Of a stretch of 64,000 bases of DNA, positions 41,524 to 53,365 are shown piece by piece. Made by a program: the position numbers and the translations under genes. The notes beneath the pieces were generated by a model, which was given only the letters and a program-made list of their open reading frames with translations, made no database searches and had not been told where the DNA came from. Where the stretch lies: the NCBI GenBank assembly GCA_016801845.1, contig CM028916.1, forward strand, positions 14,380,014 to 14,444,013. The letters are read 5' to 3'. Each line of letters starts with the position of its first letter. Position 1 is the first letter of the stretch. The DNA is from Polydactylus sextarius. Taxonomy: Eukaryota > Chordata > Actinopteri > Polynemidae.

Positions 41524-43124
41524 ATAGTTGTAGAGGGTGGAGTGTAAAGTTGTTACAGGTAAATCCCTGCTTCCTGTTTCTTTTGCACTGACTGATCACA
41601 ATCTAGGTGAAACATGGAGAATCATGCATGATTGCAAGACTGTCACTTGAACACAACTATGCCTTAGGGTAATCTCTCTCTCTCTCTGTCTCTAACACAC
41701 ACACTCAACACACACATTATATTTGTCAGGCTTTCAGAAGCACAGCGTTGTGAAGAATAAAACTGCAACCGTGACAAAGTCAATCAGTCATGCTGTAATT
41801 GACCTGCAAGGAAACTGATGAATAACTGTTGTTTCACATTTACTTGTATTTTAAGCTTGAAATAATGTTTTCACCATGATAATAAGTGTCATCACATAAA
41901 TGATTGAAATGTATGATGGAAATTATTTTCTCTAATTTTTTTTTTTTTTTTTTAATAAACTGATGATTTCTCCTAAACGTCACTTAACAAAATCTGTCAA
42001 CAACACTATAATGACAGGAAAGACCAAGGAGGAAGGAATGACACGATATTTTCCCGGACTGGATGTGTTATTGTTGACATTTTGATTTTCTGTAGTAGCT
42101 CTAAATTTTCATCGCTTTTCCATCTGATAATTTCATGACCTGCTGACCTCCTCCTTTGATAGACGGAGCTAATATGTGATCAGATATTTTCATCTCTGAT
42201 GGACTAAACAAAATAGCAGATGAATCTGTTTTTAATAAATCAACTGAAGTACAATAGATTAGCACAGTCCCAGAGAGCACAGAGCTGCGATCAGCATCGC
42301 CTTCTTTATGATTACACAATCACTGCTGCCATTGGAACTTCAAAATAAAAAAAGAAGGAAGGCGAGGAGAGATGTGACATGGCAGTTAGTGGGAAGTGAT
42401 TCAAGAAGAAGTCAGTGTCAGAGAGTTTTGGTGTTCACACATATTGTTTCATAATCTCTCAATACTGCAAAGTGGAGCAACACACATTCTGCCAGGAATT
42501 AATGGGATTCTTTAAGACTTTGGATGGCTTCATCTCTACACACCCACACACACATTCATATACCACCATCTTCTGTTAAAATCAAATTTCAGTGATCCAC
42601 GTACTGGGTGAAGCCACCTTTTTTCTTGTGTTTTAAGAGGAAGATGACATTTACTCTACGACGCAATTCATCACTGTCTCTTCATGCGGAGGTGGTGACA
42701 CTTTTCTTTTCTCCTCCTCAGATGGACAGTTAGACTCAGAACAGTGATGGGTCATTTCCAACACAGCCTCCAGTGTTTTTGGTACAGATGACACTCACCC
42801 GCCACGCTGAGCTTAAAAGATGTTAGGGTCTGGGGAAATTCTGGTGAAAACTGATGACGTAGGTATGCAGTAGGAAAACAAATCGCCCTCTCTAAAAATG
42901 AATTTTCAGTCACTGTAAAGTGATATCCTTATTCACGTCTGATTAATTGCACCCTCTTGTGAATTTATTGTCTCGGGTTCTGGTGGTTAGGAAGTGGTGA
43001 GTAACCTTTTAAGGCAAATTTAATGACAAAGGAGATCTTCAAAAACATCAAAACAAGAGCACAGAATTTAGGTTAAGTGTCGCAAATGAGTTAAATATGT
43101 CTGTATGTGTGATTATATTATATC

Positions 43125-43144
43125 ATATATATATATATATATAT
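43125..43144. repeat. (AT)n microsatellite
   Basis: Ten AT units embedded in an AT-only stretch. Confidence 0.9.
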
Positions 43145-43581
43145 TTTTTAACATATTAAATTTATTTTGTGTTAAATATTTTTTCTACATAAAGAAAAAA
43201 CCCTGAATATCTTCAATTTATTGTTTTTTTTTTATTTCAATTTAAAACATATAGGTTGTTATGATAATTAAACTGTTTAAGTTTATACACGTGTATTGTT
43301 TTTAAGCAGAGGGTGGGGTTTTTTGACTGGGATTTTTCTTTCTTTTTTTCTTTCTTTTTTTTTTCACCCAAATCAAAAATTTCTTCATATTTAAGGAGAA
43401 GACAAGTTTTATGTCACTCTTGCATTCTGAGTCTGCTGTTGATGTTTCCACAGCCCAGTGGCAGCCTGGCACCATAAAATGATATGAGACAGACAACTGC
43501 TACTGTGGCTCAAATAGCAGCTGGACAGCTCAGAAATGTCCCTCTCGTGACACAAGTTACAGAGTTCAACTTTGTCCGGAG

Positions 43582-43586
<5 letters not shown>

Positions 43587-43620
<34 letters not shown>
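43587..43620. repeat. (TA)n microsatellite
   Basis: Seventeen perfect TA units. Confidence 0.95.
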
Positions 43621-43623
<3 letters not shown>

Positions 43624-44059
43624 TGTGCATGATTAAGTTGAAAAAATTAAAGTACTAATGCTATAAAATATAATAAAGCAAAACGGAAAAAATAAAACAA
43701 TTTCAAAACTTCATAATAAATCAAACAATGCTATTATTTACACGTCCCCTCGAGTGTTTATTTGAAAATTGTATAACGTGTCTTAAAAATTTAGAATTAT
43801 TAATGAGAAAATATGTTCGCCAATTAAATAACCAAAACCACACCCTCTACAGATGGAGATGTTATTCCTGTCCGGTCGTTCACATTAAAAAGAGAAGGTT
43901 GTAAAGTCGCAGGCTTTGAGACTTTCAGAAATATATTCATGAAATGAAACTACTTGACAATAAATGACTGTATGTCACGACGGTATAATTGGGACATTCA
44001 AGTCCACGGTGCGTAAAAAGGTGCTAAAATTAGAAACCGCAGGCCCGCGCTGCAGAGAA

Positions 44060-44720
44060 GCAGTTTTTTGTGTAACCTGAAGGCAACTCTGTTCGTTTTT
44101 TTGAGGTATCTCGCCAAGTCTGTCGGGTTATTCGCAGGTCGGCCTTTTCCCCCAGGTCTGAATTCACAGTACCCCATTATCCCACCATTCCAGTGCTTTA
44201 TGAGGTCTGCAGCAGTTCATTTTCTTTTTTTACTCGAAGATGCTGCACGATTTCTAGACGAGCGTTTAATCCAGGAGTCTTGTTTACACCTCATCGCTCT
44301 GCCTGTTTTGACAAAGCCGAGTGAATTATTTCTTTTCACAATTATCATTTGTCTTTAAAATGAGACGTGTAGGATAAAGAGGCTGCATGCAGCGGTTATT
44401 TTTCCCTCTGAGAGACAAGTGGTGGTGGTGGACCTCCAGCCTCTCACTCGTTTGGCCGCAGAGCAGACAGAATTTGCGTCTATGGACTCTTAATTAGAAA
44501 CAGATGGCGCTTGGAGCTCCAGAGTCTCGTAGCTTGCAGAGCTAAAAAACACAGCATTTTCCATACAGGTGCACACACAGTCTGCAGGAGCTCAGCGAGG
44601 CTTTAGGGCACTTGCTCTTTCTCTTGAGTGACAAAGAGCGCACAGCAGCTCTGACTGCAGATATCCTCGTATGGGACAATCGTAGAAACGCTTGGACCGG
44701 GTGCGTTCCATCTTACGCAC
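44060..44720. promoter_or_regulatory. candidate foxc1 3' enhancer block
   Basis: This repeat-free block, about 4 kb past the foxc1 stop, has more balanced composition than its flanks and retains CpGs. It includes a forkhead-type TGTTTAC near 44281 and a CTTAATTAG homeodomain core near 44489, followed by an AGATGGCGC stretch. An open frame of 96 codons (44068-44358) has no recognisable domain, and I do not consider it a gene. Conservation is untested. Confidence 0.3.
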
Positions 44721-45384
44721 AGCTAGCGACCTTTACCAGCAGGGAGGATGGAATAATCATCGGTTTCTAGATGATCAAAAATCACAAGCGTTATATGCTC
44801 GATGTATTTGCAGTAAATGCACCAGGAAAAAAAATCTATCTAGTCGTATTTATGCACTGAGACATTTTTTTTAAATCCTTACGTTTAGCAACGTTCTGTC
44901 AAATAAACACAGCAAAACGCACAGATATATTATCAGTCATTCAATTTAATTGCACAACAGTTTTTTTTTTTTTTTTTAAAGAAAATACAATTGAAGGTCG
45001 CAAAGTATTTTTTCTGTGCTATTTGGTTGTTTAACATCGGCCACAATAAATTCAGTCTACAGTTATTATAAATATTATGGCATCATTTTGTATTTAGTCG
45101 TAAGTCGTAACCATGGTAGCCTATCTTAAAATAATAATTATCAGTATAATGAGTAATAATTGTTATTATTGGTGAATTATTGAGGTGCAGTTGTTTATTT
45201 TTCAAGTTATTCAACTTAGGCCTGGACAGGAGGTCAGGCCTAACTTTTTTTTTTTTTTTAACATTTTACTTGCTTCATCTAAAATTTCAGGCGAAATGAT
45301 CGACGACAAATAAATAACATTAAAAAGTTTTTTCATAGGGACCATTTAAAAAACGCACAAGCAAGAAACCAAATTTTATGTGTG

Positions 45385-45445
45385 TTTTGTTTTTGTTTTG
45401 TTTTGTTTTGTTTTTTTTGTTTTGTTTTTTTTTTGTTGTTTTTTC
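45385..45445. repeat. (TTTTG)n low-complexity tract
   Basis: Imperfect TTTTG units passing into a T-rich run. Confidence 0.9.
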
Positions 45446-46401
45446 CTATTTTCTTTTGTCTTTTGCAGTTCGACTCCAAGCAGTGAGGGGAGTTGCGCAT
45501 TTTCAGGAATGTAGCAGAACGTTTCGGGTGAAAGAGACAGAGTGAAGATACAGGCTGTAACAGGGGGTCCCCAAAAAATGTCCTCTTAACGGACACGGGA
45601 TCCCTGTTCAGAGGGTTTAACTCTATGAACCCTCTGATTAGACACGTTGCTGCTATTGTTATTGTTGTTATTGTTGTTGTTTTGCTTTAGGTGTGGTGGG
45701 GACGAGAGATGGGAGGTGGTTAATGATTGTAAAAAGCAAAAAATAGCAACCCTTAATCTCCCTGCTACTTCCTCTGAGAAGGGAAATGAAAGTGAAATTA
45801 AATTTGTTCTTATTTTTGCTGTGGGACCCCCTCGGGACTGATGAAGCCCCCCGGGCACCACGTAGGAAACTACAGGCTCCTTGTTAATTAAAGCTACAGT
45901 ATCAGCTCAGTTACAGCGCAGCTACCATCAAACTTCTTTGAGAAAACTTACATTAATTAGATTATTTACACTCAAAGAATTCATTAATTCAAATCAAACA
46001 AGCTAAGTTACCCCACCACCACCACACACGCACATACACACACCTCCTCCTCCCTTTCTCTCTTGCTATGTCCTGTTACATTGTTGATGGTGCTCTGGCG
46101 GCCGACATCCTCCTCATTGACCTCCGTCTCCCTCTCTGCCTTTTCCGTCTCATGAAAAACGATTCCAGCTCTCTGATTGAATTTTATTCCTTCCTGACCT
46201 GGTCTATTCTGTGAGGGCGCCATCAATCTTTTGCCTAACACGACGTTTGTTTATTGGGCCTATACTTGGGAAAGTATCTAATGACTTTTATGAGCCTGAT
46301 TGTACTTGTGTGCAATCGGAGAGTGTTGGATTTCCATTGTGACTGCGTTGAGGAATTCATTTGTTTTCGTTTTTGTTTTTATGGTTTTTTTTTTTCGTTT
46401 T

Positions 46402-46420
46402 TTGTTGTTGTTGTTGTTGT
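46402..46420. repeat. (TTG)n microsatellite
   Basis: Short perfect TTG run following a T-rich segment. Confidence 0.9.
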
Positions 46421-46951
46421 TTTGGTAACGACTATAGATGCGGAGTGAGAAATGTGCGTGCATGCAGCTGCCTTTTTTTTCATGTGGAGTTTCATCATTG
46501 CCGTCGCGTTATTCTTGTGGATCTAAAGGCCTGAAGCAACAGGAATAGCCTGAAGTTAAAAAAAAAAAAACCTCACGCAACGCAACCTCCATTAAAAAAA
46601 ACAAGGTTTCAAAATTACATTTACATATAATATTATATATAATATGACTGTGCCTGTGTCCCGCTGACAGCGTCTGTCACTGTTTGTGGGGCGTGTTGAC
46701 GTCCATCTACCACGTTACTGTGACGGAACACACTGACGCAAAAAGCGTCTAAAATATAATAAAATCAAGATATCATGTTGTTAACGAGTTAAAATGTATA
46801 GAAAGAAAATCACGCAACTAAATATAAATATGTAAATTAGGGATGTGTATTGTTGTTGTTGTTGTCTTTACAATTATTAAGTTATTATTCTTTTTAATTC
46901 AGAACAAATGCTATGAATCAAACAATAGTGGTCGTGCAGAGGGCTAATGCA

Positions 46952-46952
<1 letters not shown>

Positions 46953-47021
<69 letters not shown>

Positions 47022-47022
47022 T
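46953..47022. repeat. (ATT)n microsatellite
   Basis: About 23 perfect ATT units. Confidence 0.95.
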
Positions 47023-47150
47023 CAGGTAATGATATTTATTTTATTTTATTGTTGACGACGCCTTTGTAATCTACAGCCATGTCTCTATGCTTAAAATAGT
47101 CTGTTAATTAACAAACATCTTGAACTGCCTAATATTCAAATAAATGAAGG

Positions 47151-47172
47151 TAAAATAAAATAAAATAAAATA
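47151..47172. repeat. (TAAAA)n microsatellite
   Basis: Four perfect TAAAA units plus a partial one. Confidence 0.85.
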
Positions 47173-47378
47173 AGATGAGAATAAAAAAAAGATAGTAAAG
47201 TTGGTTTGGCAGATAATCTATGTATTGTATTTACAATAGGTTTCCTACTCCATATATTTTTTGCTGACACTAAATAAATGCGTGTTTTTTGAGGTAATTT
47301 AGCCTAGTTGTCATTTAACGTGATTAAACAAGAGGACTGACTCATTTTCACGCTGAGGAGAAAGCAACTGTGACCGAC

Positions 47379-47384
47379 TTTATT
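47379..47384 (-). terminator. foxc1: distal poly(A) signal candidate of foxc1
   Basis: AATAAA on the minus strand, about 1.4 kb after the foxc1 stop codon. The usual length of FOXC1 3' UTRs (over 1 kb in mammals) makes this a plausible distal end. Nearer hexamers exist at 47977-47982 and 48284-48289, so alternative polyadenylation is possible. Confidence 0.3.
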
Positions 47385-47976
47385 TCACAAAAAAAAAAAA
47401 CACGCCTGCCAAGTAGGATTCCAATAAAACCTCAATTTGACATTGCGAAACACATAAAGCTAATTTAATGTCTCCTCGTTCTTACAACTAAACATCCAGA
47501 CGGTTGGAATGAGCTCCGTGTACTAACAAAAGAGAAAAAGATTTTAGAAAAAAAAAAAAAACAGAGAGAGAGAGATCTGACTCTAGTTGTCTCTGGTCCC
47601 GTCAGTGTCATGACAGACTGGTTAGAATTCAAACATCAAAACTGATGTGACAACGGGACAATCTTTGGCATGTGTGGTATGATCTTAAGGAAGCACTGGT
47701 ATGCGCCAGTAAACACACAACGCAATCCAAAACAAAGTTGTGCTGCGTGCAGGTTATTCCCCATGCAGGTCTGAGGCCTCGAGGTCAACACGATCTCTAA
47801 TCATCTCGTGTAATCGTTTCTGGATAAACAGTGAAAATATAAACATATATAAACGTGAAGTTTGAATAAAAAATGTTAAAAAGAATATATTAGAAATAAA
47901 CAACATTTACATGCATCTCCTGTTTGGACGTGACGCACGCTGATGGGTTTTACTCTTTTTCCTCTTAAGTTTCCTA

Positions 47977-47982
47977 TTTATT
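47977..47982 (-). terminator. foxc1: middle poly(A) signal candidate of foxc1
   Basis: AATAAA on the minus strand about 0.8 kb after the stop codon. Choice between the three hexamers needs transcript data. Confidence 0.3.
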
Positions 47983-48283
47983 CTCCAATATTTTTTTTAA
48001 AAAAGAAACAAAATATTATTATTATCACAAGTAAAGAAATATTATCTTTTGTGTGAGTAAGGGCAGCAGGCGGCAGTCAAAAATATCCTTATTTTTCTTG
48101 AAATATAGATTTTTGAAGAACTCGTGCCATTAAATAAAATTAAATCTCAGAGGGTGAGATTAGATTTTAAAAACGAGGCCTATTTAACCTTCCACACTGG
48201 TCAGACTGAGTGTAAAATATCACTAGCCTGTATTCAAGTCTGTAAGAAACCAGGCGTAACTTTAATCTCACTTAAAATGACAA

Positions 48284-48289
48284 TTTATT
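48284..48289 (-). terminator. foxc1: proximal poly(A) signal candidate of foxc1
   Basis: AATAAA on the minus strand about 0.5 kb after the foxc1 stop codon. It is the first canonical hexamer in the sense direction. Confidence 0.35.
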
Positions 48290-48799
48290 AAACAAACAAA
48301 CAAATCCTTCAAAAAATACTTTTCAACAAATGAAGAATCTTTGAAATAGTACGGTGATATACACGTTCCTTTTTAAAAAAGACTTTTATAATGGAACATT
48401 ATTTTTTAGGACAATTAAGGCAGTTCAATTTAGAAACACTTTTTTGGTGTTTGGTCCATAATATCCGGCTACAGTTTAGAAATAAATTACTATATGCAAT
48501 TTACACGTCCATGAAAACTGACATATCTTTTTTTAACATATCACATAAAGCCACAAAAGCAAAGAGAGACTTACGTGTTATTGGCAGTAACACTGTTCTT
48601 TAGAGAGAAAAAAAACCAAGATCAAGTCTTTTCTGTTTCTGTTTTTTGTTTTCTGTCTCATATTAGTCCATATGGTGAGGGCAGGTGAGAGAGGGGAGGA
48701 AAAACGTTGATTTTTTTACTGAAGGAGTTCAAACAGTGAGGAAAATCTCGAGCCTTTTTTTCCTGTTTCTTTTTACTTTTGTTTTGGTTTGGTTTTTGG

Positions 48800-50218
48800 T
48801 CAGAACTTGCTGCAGTCATATACGAAAGCTCCCGAAGTGCGATAGATGGATTGGCTCGGTGGGAATGACATCTGACAGCTGTTATTTCCATTCACCGGTG
48901 AGTTATTCAAGCCAATTCTTTGGGATTCAAACATCTCTCGGACTGAATGGAAGTTCTGCTGCTGTGCGGGGTAAGCTGCGCCCAGATGGCCCAGGTCTCC
49001 GGCCTGGTTGAGGTACCATGAGGTCAGCCTCCCTTGGTGAGGATGGTGGCCTTCCTGCCCAGAGTTTAGATTACCGTGGGTCAGAGAGGATGAGGTGGTT
49101 GTGACTGAGTAATCTGGCAATGTTTCGTCCACGGTGGTGCTCGGTGCCAAGTGGCTAGATCTGTCCCCGGCGTACAAGCTCATGGCTTGCATGTTACAAT
49201 GATAGGTTGCGTTGGAGGTAGTGGAGATGGAGTTTTGGTTACAGGGTGAACTATAGACAGATGTCTGACTTGGAGAATAGTTTAAGGACAAAGATGGTGT
49301 TATACCTGTCCTGGTGGAGGCGGTGAGGCTGGAGGTGAGCTCTGTGGCCCCTTGTGGAGACCCCCGGAGGGAGGTCATGATGTTGTCTACGCTGAAGCCC
49401 TGCGTCGAGGCCTGGCCGTGGTGCTGGTGGTGCTCGGAGCTGTCCATGCCGATGGATCTAGTAGAAGGGATGCTGTGAGGGCTCCCGCTGGACATGCTGC
49501 TGCTGTCCGGGCTCTCGATCTTTGGAACGGCGCTCAGAGAAGGTGAATCGGCCTGAGGTGGCGTGACTGAGCCGTTCTCGGTCTTAATATCCTGGATCCT
49601 AACAGGCTGAGAGCCCTGCACCGGCTGTTCCTGCTCCCGGCCTTGCTGCCTCGGTTGCAACTCCTTTTGTAGCCTTTCTTCTTTCTCTTTCAGCGCGTCC
49701 TTCTTTTTGAACCGTCTCCTCCTTCTTAAGAAGCTCCCGTTTTCAAACATGTTGTAAGAGTCAGGATCCAGGGTCCAGTAGCTGCCTTTACCGGGTTTTT
49801 TATCATCACGGGGCACTTTCACAAAACACTCATTGAGAGACAGATTGTGTCTGATGCTGTTCTGCCAGCCCTGCTTGTTGTCTCGGTAAAATGGAAACCT
49901 TTCCATGATAAACTGGTAAATCCCATTCAGGGTCACCTTCTTGTCAGGCGAGTTTTGGATAGCCATAGTGATGAGCGCAATATAGCTATATGGAGGTTTG
50001 ACCATATCCTTGGGCTGAGGTTGGGGAGTGTAGGGTCCATACGCCCGGGCCATGCTGGCTGGGTATTGGTCATGAGCCGCATGAGAGTACATGTTCATTG
50101 GTGCCGGCATCCCAGTGTATCCCCCACCGGCTGCGGCCCGGTAGTAGCTCGGGTCGCTGCTGATGTACGGCACGACGCCCAACGAGTTGGGACTGGAGAC
50201 GGAGTAGCGAGCCTGCAT
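48800..50218 (-). CDS. foxc1: forkhead box C1 transcription factor, single exon
   Basis: Sequence-specific nuclear transcription factor. FOXC1 acts in neural crest, periocular mesenchyme, somite, vascular and kidney development. The intronless frame encodes 472 residues, shorter than the roughly 550 of human FOXC1, mainly because the Ala/Gly tracts are missing. The start [18 protein letters not shown] is the family N-terminus (activation region). The forkhead domain spans about residues 73-170, begins [14 protein letters not shown] and carries the intact recognition helix [13 protein letters not shown] (120-132). A basic [10 protein letters not shown] follows (165-174). The middle part contains the family motif IKTENG (211-216) and a Ser-rich [14 protein letters not shown] stretch. 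The C-terminus ends in the typical [10 protein letters not shown]. The ATG at 50218 has a G at -3. The reading frame stays open upstream to 50326, but only with a GTG and no ATG, so the longer reading is rejected. It is the last of three co-oriented fox genes. Whether this is foxc1a or foxc1b is undecided. Confidence 0.97.
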   Translation of the reverse strand: MQARYSVSSPNSLGVVPYISSDPSYYRAAAGGGYTGMPAPMNMYSHAAHDQYPASMARAYGPYTPQPQPKDMVKPPYSYIALITMAIQNSPDKKVTLNGIYQFIMERFPFYRDNKQGWQNSIRHNLSLNECFVKVPRDDKKPGKGSYWTLDPDSYNMFENGSFLRRRRRFKKKDALKEKEERLQKELQPRQQGREQEQPVQGSQPVRIQDIKTENGSVTPPQADSPSLSAVPKIESPDSSSMSSGSPHSIPSTRSIGMDSSEHHQHHGQASTQGFSVDNIMTSLRGSPQGATELTSSLTASTRTGITPSLSLNYSPSQTSVYSSPCNQNSISTTSNATYHCNMQAMSLYAGDRSSHLAPSTTVDETLPDYSVTTTSSSLTHGNLNSGQEGHHPHQGRLTSWYLNQAGDLGHLGAAYPAQQQNFHSVREMFESQRIGLNNSPVNGNNSCQMSFPPSQSIYRTSGAFVYDCSKF

Positions 50219-50337
50219 GTCTTCACTTCGATCCAGCAAAAATGATATAGGTCCAAAATAAGGCAAACGGAGAGCTCCACTTCTCCCTCCTGTGAATGCT
50301 GGGACTCTCAAATCACAGCTCCTCACTGCTCACTCTT

Positions 50338-50406
50338 AAAAAAAAGAAAGAAAAAAAAAAGAAAAAAGAAAAAGAGTGGGAGAAAGAGAGAGAAAGAAGG
50401 GAAAAG
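50338..50406. repeat. polypurine-polypyrimidine tract at the foxc1 5' end
   Basis: 69 bp on the plus strand are all A or G except one T (50377). In foxc1 sense this is a C/T-rich tract ending about 120 nt before the start codon, in the leader or core promoter. Frames running through it on the plus strand give Lys/Glu-rich nonsense proteins. Confidence 0.85.
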
Positions 50407-50605
50407 TCTTCACAACAGTGCAGCGGTGCTGGATCTCAGCAGTGTTTTAAGCTTTCCCCATCTCTGTGTCTCTATGAAACGCACATTGAAAAAGTTCTGA
50501 ACTTTGGACATCCGTCACCACACAGGACTTTTGCGCAGTTAAATTCTTTCCTCCTTTTTTTGCTGCTGCCAGTGGAGCTCCTCCTCCAAAAAAAGTGCAC
50601 GGGTC

Positions 50606-50614
50606 GTCCAATGG
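50606..50614 (+). promoter_or_regulatory. foxc1: CCAAT box, possible foxc1 promoter element
   Basis: GTCCAATGG fits the NF-Y consensus and lies about 390 bp upstream of the foxc1 ATG, in reverse orientation to the gene, which NF-Y tolerates. I find no good TATA box between here and the start codon, so the promoter is probably TATA-less. Confidence 0.3.
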
Positions 50615-52494
50615 GAAGTCAGAGAGAACAGAAAGAGAGAGAGCGAGGGGAGAGAGAGCTCCTGGTCACACTCGGGGCTTTTAGTAAAACTAGAGAAGGT
50701 GTCGGTAACTCCCAGCACCACTACAGCCAAGACTTTAGACGTGACAGAGCACCTACACAATCACATCATGGAGTCTGTGTCCACACACAATTTGTTACAC
50801 TAAAAAATATCAGAGCAGTGGTTATCTTGAGAGATCAATTATCTTTCAAAATGTAAAACTTTAATATTAACACATTCATCTTGCTGTTGTAGCACTGAAT
50901 TAATTCTGATATTCTCCATTAAAATAAAACACCAAATATTGTATTATCTTGTGGCTGTCAGACCTAATTCAAAGTCAGTTAATTAAGCTCCATTCTGGGC
51001 CTATTTCTATGTTTATTCCACTCCCCCTTTATCTCTCCCCAATTAGAAAAGATAGCAACACCAGTAAACCAAATGGTGTCGTTTACATGCAGTTTATTGG
51101 TGCATTTTTATGAGTTAAAAGGACTCAACACCAGCAGCAGATCAGCGTGAGATCAAAGCAGGACGGAGCCTCGCACCGTTGGCAGTGGGCGGTTTGTAAG
51201 TGCGATCTCATTACTGCTGGAATTAAAAGACAGTTTGGGCTGAGAGTGATCAGGGGTGAGAGTTTATTCAACAGAAGGATTTAAAGATTTAAAGGGAACC
51301 AAATGGGACGAATGTGACACCTCGAGTGTGTCGTTTTTCATCGAAATGTTGAAATATCTAGTGTGATGTGATGTTTGAGGCCTACCTAGAATTTATTGTC
51401 CAGCTATCTTGATATTGCGTGTATTTTCTAGGATCACAAAGCACATTTATTCACAACCACACGTTTGTTTGTTTGTTTGTTTTTTTCTCTATTCATTTTT
51501 GTCCCTCCCCAATATACAAATTCTCTGGAAAATTTTAGTAAAATACCTGATTGCAGAATGATTTTTCCTGCCCTGTTATTATTAATTCTAAAAGGATGAA
51601 ATGTGGGGGAATGAATCGAAAGAATCAAATATTTGACCAAAAATAGATGGAAAAAAAAACTGCTCAATAAGCTGAACCCGAAGGCCTATGGTTATAGGCC
51701 TCTGCTGTCAAAAGGCGACTGTGCATGAAATTGTTAATGGTGATTGTGAGGCAACGTTACAGTCCCAGTATCGCAGTAATCCTCTGCAGGTCGTCTTAAT
51801 TAAATGTCCGTGCAGTGGCCTGGTGCTGCGCCGGTTTCTCCTTACATGGACCCGGGCATGAACTTTTTCCACCGCCCTGGGCTGTTTACACAATTCACGA
51901 CGGGCCCTCTACTTAATACCACGGCCTGCCCACCCACTCCTCCGTAACTCTTTATTATTCTTTAACGTATCCACGACTGAAGCGAAGTGAAAAAACTCGA
52001 ACCGATCACATCAAACTACTGGCGAAATATTTGATGGTCGTTACCGTTTTTTTTTTTTTCGTTTTTTTTTTTTATTATTATTTCCAGTGGAAACGCGGAA
52101 TAAGAAAAGCATCCTTATTATCAGAAGAAATGTTTTGATTTTATGGTGATGGATACCTGTTTAGATATGTTTTCATCTATAGTAAAATACACTCTGACCT
52201 ATTTTATTTGTTTTTAAGTATTTACACTGTCACCTACTCATTGTGTGGTGCAGTTTTAATATCAAGTGTTTATTTCTGTCAAGAAAAAAAAGTCGAAGTG
52301 ATGATCAAACCGCATGCGAGTGAATATATAAAATTTACATATAAATATATAACAACGTTTTGACAAAATAATTGTGTGAAACGACTGGATACATTTATAC
52401 ATTTTGCTTACACCTTATCTCCTAATACTGATGTTGACGTCAAAAATAATCTGGCAACATGATTCAAAACGTAGCTCACAGTAATGTTACAGAG

Positions 52495-52523
52495 AAAGAG
52501 AGAGAGTGTGAGAGAGAGAGAGA
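52495..52523. repeat. (AG)n microsatellite
   Basis: AG repeats with one GTGTG interruption. Confidence 0.85.
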
Positions 52524-52553
52524 CTAAGAAAGGTTCATTATAACTATGAATTT

Positions 52554-52570
52554 GGCTCCCTCTAGTGTTC
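52554..52570 (-). promoter_or_regulatory. weak CTCF-like motif
   Basis: On the minus strand GAACACTAGAGGGAGCC resembles the CTCF core (CCACTAGAGGGCAG type) with about two mismatches. It lies about 270 bp from the next candidate, in the same orientation. Confidence 0.25.
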
Positions 52571-52821
52571 AGAAGACGGTACAGTTCAAAATGGACCGCG
52601 CTGATTTGAGTAGCTTCTATTTGAAGTTGATATCGCAAAACCTTAACGTCGTCTCCAACTAATATTTTATAATGTAATTAAAAATCGAAATTGCTGGTCA
52701 CGAATTAAATGATCAAACACAATAATAAGAAGAAGAATAACAAGATATATAATGGCTGACCAGATTGATGCGATCAAGATGTTGTCAGTTATGTGTGTTG
52801 GAAAACATTTATGAGACACTG

Positions 52822-52835
52822 CTACCACCTCGTGG
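52822..52835 (-). promoter_or_regulatory. CTCF-like motif
   Basis: On the minus strand CCACGAGGTGGTAG matches the CTCF core CCASYAGRKGGCR with mismatches at the fifth base and at the GGC position. It contains the palindrome CCAC-CTC-GTGG, which adds an alternative explanation. Confidence 0.3.
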
Positions 52836-53263
52836 TGGAATTTAGTATTGCACACAATGATTGACGGGACATAATAGTCCTGAAAACCAAAATGGCCACT
52901 GAAACACCAGAGGTGCACTGATGCCACTGCTACTGCTACAGAACAACAGATAGTTTTTTTTAAATGCATGTGTATATGATTTTTCCTCATTTTTTTTTAC
53001 TTGACATCTTTGATTCATAGACTTTTGGATAAAATTATGACATTTTAATGATAAATATTCTCTCTATGGTGCAATTTCACCCTAAAATAGCAATATTTTC
53101 ATTATTTATGTTCATTCTGGATTGTAGATATTTTGCTCTGGTTTGTGGTTCATTTATCTTTTATTTTTATTTATTTATCTATCATTTTATTATTCCATCA
53201 TTTTATCATTATTTGAATACTTATACCTACGCTAACATGTAAGTATAAGTATGTATTTAATAG

Positions 53264-53327
<64 letters not shown>

Positions 53328-53365
53328 CATATATATATGTGTGTGTGTGTGCGTGTGTGTGTGTG
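53264..53365. repeat. (TA)n-(TG)n compound microsatellite
   Basis: TA units (53264-53284) and TG units (about 53284-53324) are followed by a short TA relapse and a second TG run with one C substitution. It lies about 3 kb upstream of foxc1. Confidence 0.95.

Larger units (their letters stand above)
29821..47378. other. foxc1-proximal gene desert
   Basis: No coding exon is recognisable on either strand. I looked specifically for GDP-mannose 4,6-dehydratase (gmds) exons on the plus strand, because that gene is the convergent neighbour of FOXC1 in mammals, and recognised none. Microsatellites are listed separately. Blocks at about 39.28-39.56, 44.06-44.72 and 46.04-46.26 kb keep CpGs and contain dense homeodomain and forkhead-like cores, so they are candidate enhancers of the fox cluster. 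Confidence 0.5.

Noticed and set aside
41168..41599. 143-codon minus-strand frame with poly-Leu and poly-His-Thr
   Set aside because: Pure translation of the TAG and TG microsatellites.
49847..50245. 132-codon plus-strand frame inside foxc1
   Set aside because: Antisense shadow of the conserved foxc1 coding sequence.
50219..50326. 36-residue N-terminal extension of foxc1 in the same frame
   Set aside because: The extension starts with GTG and has no ATG. The family N-terminus MQARYS begins at 50218.
50296..50856. 186-codon plus-strand frame over the foxc1 promoter
   Set aside because: It translates the purine tract and GA-rich DNA (Lys/Glu/Arg runs) and has no domain.
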